Origin: an archaeon
Lineage (GTDB): Archaea > Nanobdellota > Nanobdellia > Woesearchaeales > GW2011-AR9
Length of the DNA: 5,084 nt
Direction of reading: 5' to 3'
NCBI GenBank assembly: GCA_023266155.1
Contig: JAHFRS010000095.1
Coordinates: 1 to 5,084 of the forward strand
In this document: positions 4,861-5,084 of the stretch, in pieces
Layout: each line of letters starts with the position of its first letter
Numbering within the stretch: position 1 is the first letter of the stretch
Notes under the pieces: model-generated
The model's input: only the letters and a program-made list of their open reading frames with translations
Told to the model about the DNA's origin: nothing
Database searches by the model: none
Program-made: the position numbers and the translations under genes

Positions 4861-5084
4861 ATGCATTACACTCTCCTCGACTGCTATACTGATGAAGCTT
4901 CTGGCTTGGGCGTTCCACCGTATTTAGGCACCTATCCGCGCTATATCTATGGACAACTAAGAATGGAAGGGCATACTGTTTCTTACCTCACCATTGATGA
5001 TCTGCGGCTGTGGAAAAATTATGGTGGAGTACGGCGGGAACCTACGGTCAAACAAAAAACCAATATTCTGGTGTATAATACCAC
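4861..5084 (+). CDS. N-terminus of a radical SAM protein, COG1031-like (partial)
   Basis: Seventy-four codons are present before the window ends. The N-terminus LLDCYTDEASGLGVPPYLGT (residues 5-24), then YPRYIYGQL and a TVSYLTIDDLR strand, matches what I recall of the archaeal COG1031 radical SAM proteins, which have a cobalamin-binding-like N-terminal region, a central radical SAM barrel and a C-terminal helix-hairpin-helix. The diagnostic CxxxCxxC motif lies beyond the window, so the assignment rests on the N-terminal resemblance alone. The reaction and substrate of this family are not established. The ATG at 4861 is supported by the spacing from the TATA-like element at 4829-4839 and by the immediate conserved start. 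The gene is divergent from the Bro-N gene. Confidence 0.65.
   Translation, partial: MHYTLLDCYTDEASGLGVPPYLGTYPRYIYGQLRMEGHTVSYLTIDDLRLWKNYGGVRREPTVKQKTNILVYNT

Overview
This window looks archaeal, and a DPANN-type lineage (for example Woesearchaeota-like) is plausible but cannot be proven from 5 kb. The evidence is: AT-rich TATA boxes about 27 nt upstream of a tRNA and of several genes; Shine-Dalgarno sites of the GGTGA/AGGTGA type; a tRNA-Ile gene with an apparent intron just 3' of the anticodon and no encoded CCA; and, at the right edge, the N-terminus of a radical SAM protein resembling an archaeal family (COG1031-like, from memory).

Left end (1-471, + strand): a 54-aa two-helix membrane protein behind a TATA box, then a second small membrane-protein frame interrupted by an in-frame TAA and an in-frame TGA (pseudogene). 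Positions 472-593 (- strand): tRNA-Ile(GAU) with its own TATA box. The pre-tRNA is about 48 nt too long; the surplus is divided between the anticodon loop (about 16 nt) and the D-loop (about 32 nt, containing a perfect 6-bp hairpin).

Positions 668-3473 (- strand): a compact three-gene operon of P-loop kinase-like proteins with gaps of 3 and 4 nt. In transcription order these are an AAA_28/NadR-like NTPase or kinase (202 aa), a single-domain deoxynucleoside-kinase-like protein (236 aa), and a 492-aa protein made of two deoxynucleoside-kinase-like halves. In the last one, the N-terminal half has lost its catalytic signature and the C-terminal half retains it. Nucleoside or nucleotide salvage is the best inference; substrates cannot be read from sequence. 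This operon is the most noteworthy coding content.

Positions 3570-4424 (- strand): a Bro-N/DinD-like protein with its own strong TATA box and SD. Positions 4444-4860: non-coding, holding a dense nest of inverted repeats (4606-4793) that resembles a miniature inverted-repeat element. It is followed by a separate inverted repeat overlapping the likely TATA box of the radical SAM gene, which begins at 4861 and runs off the window, probably on a leaderless mRNA.
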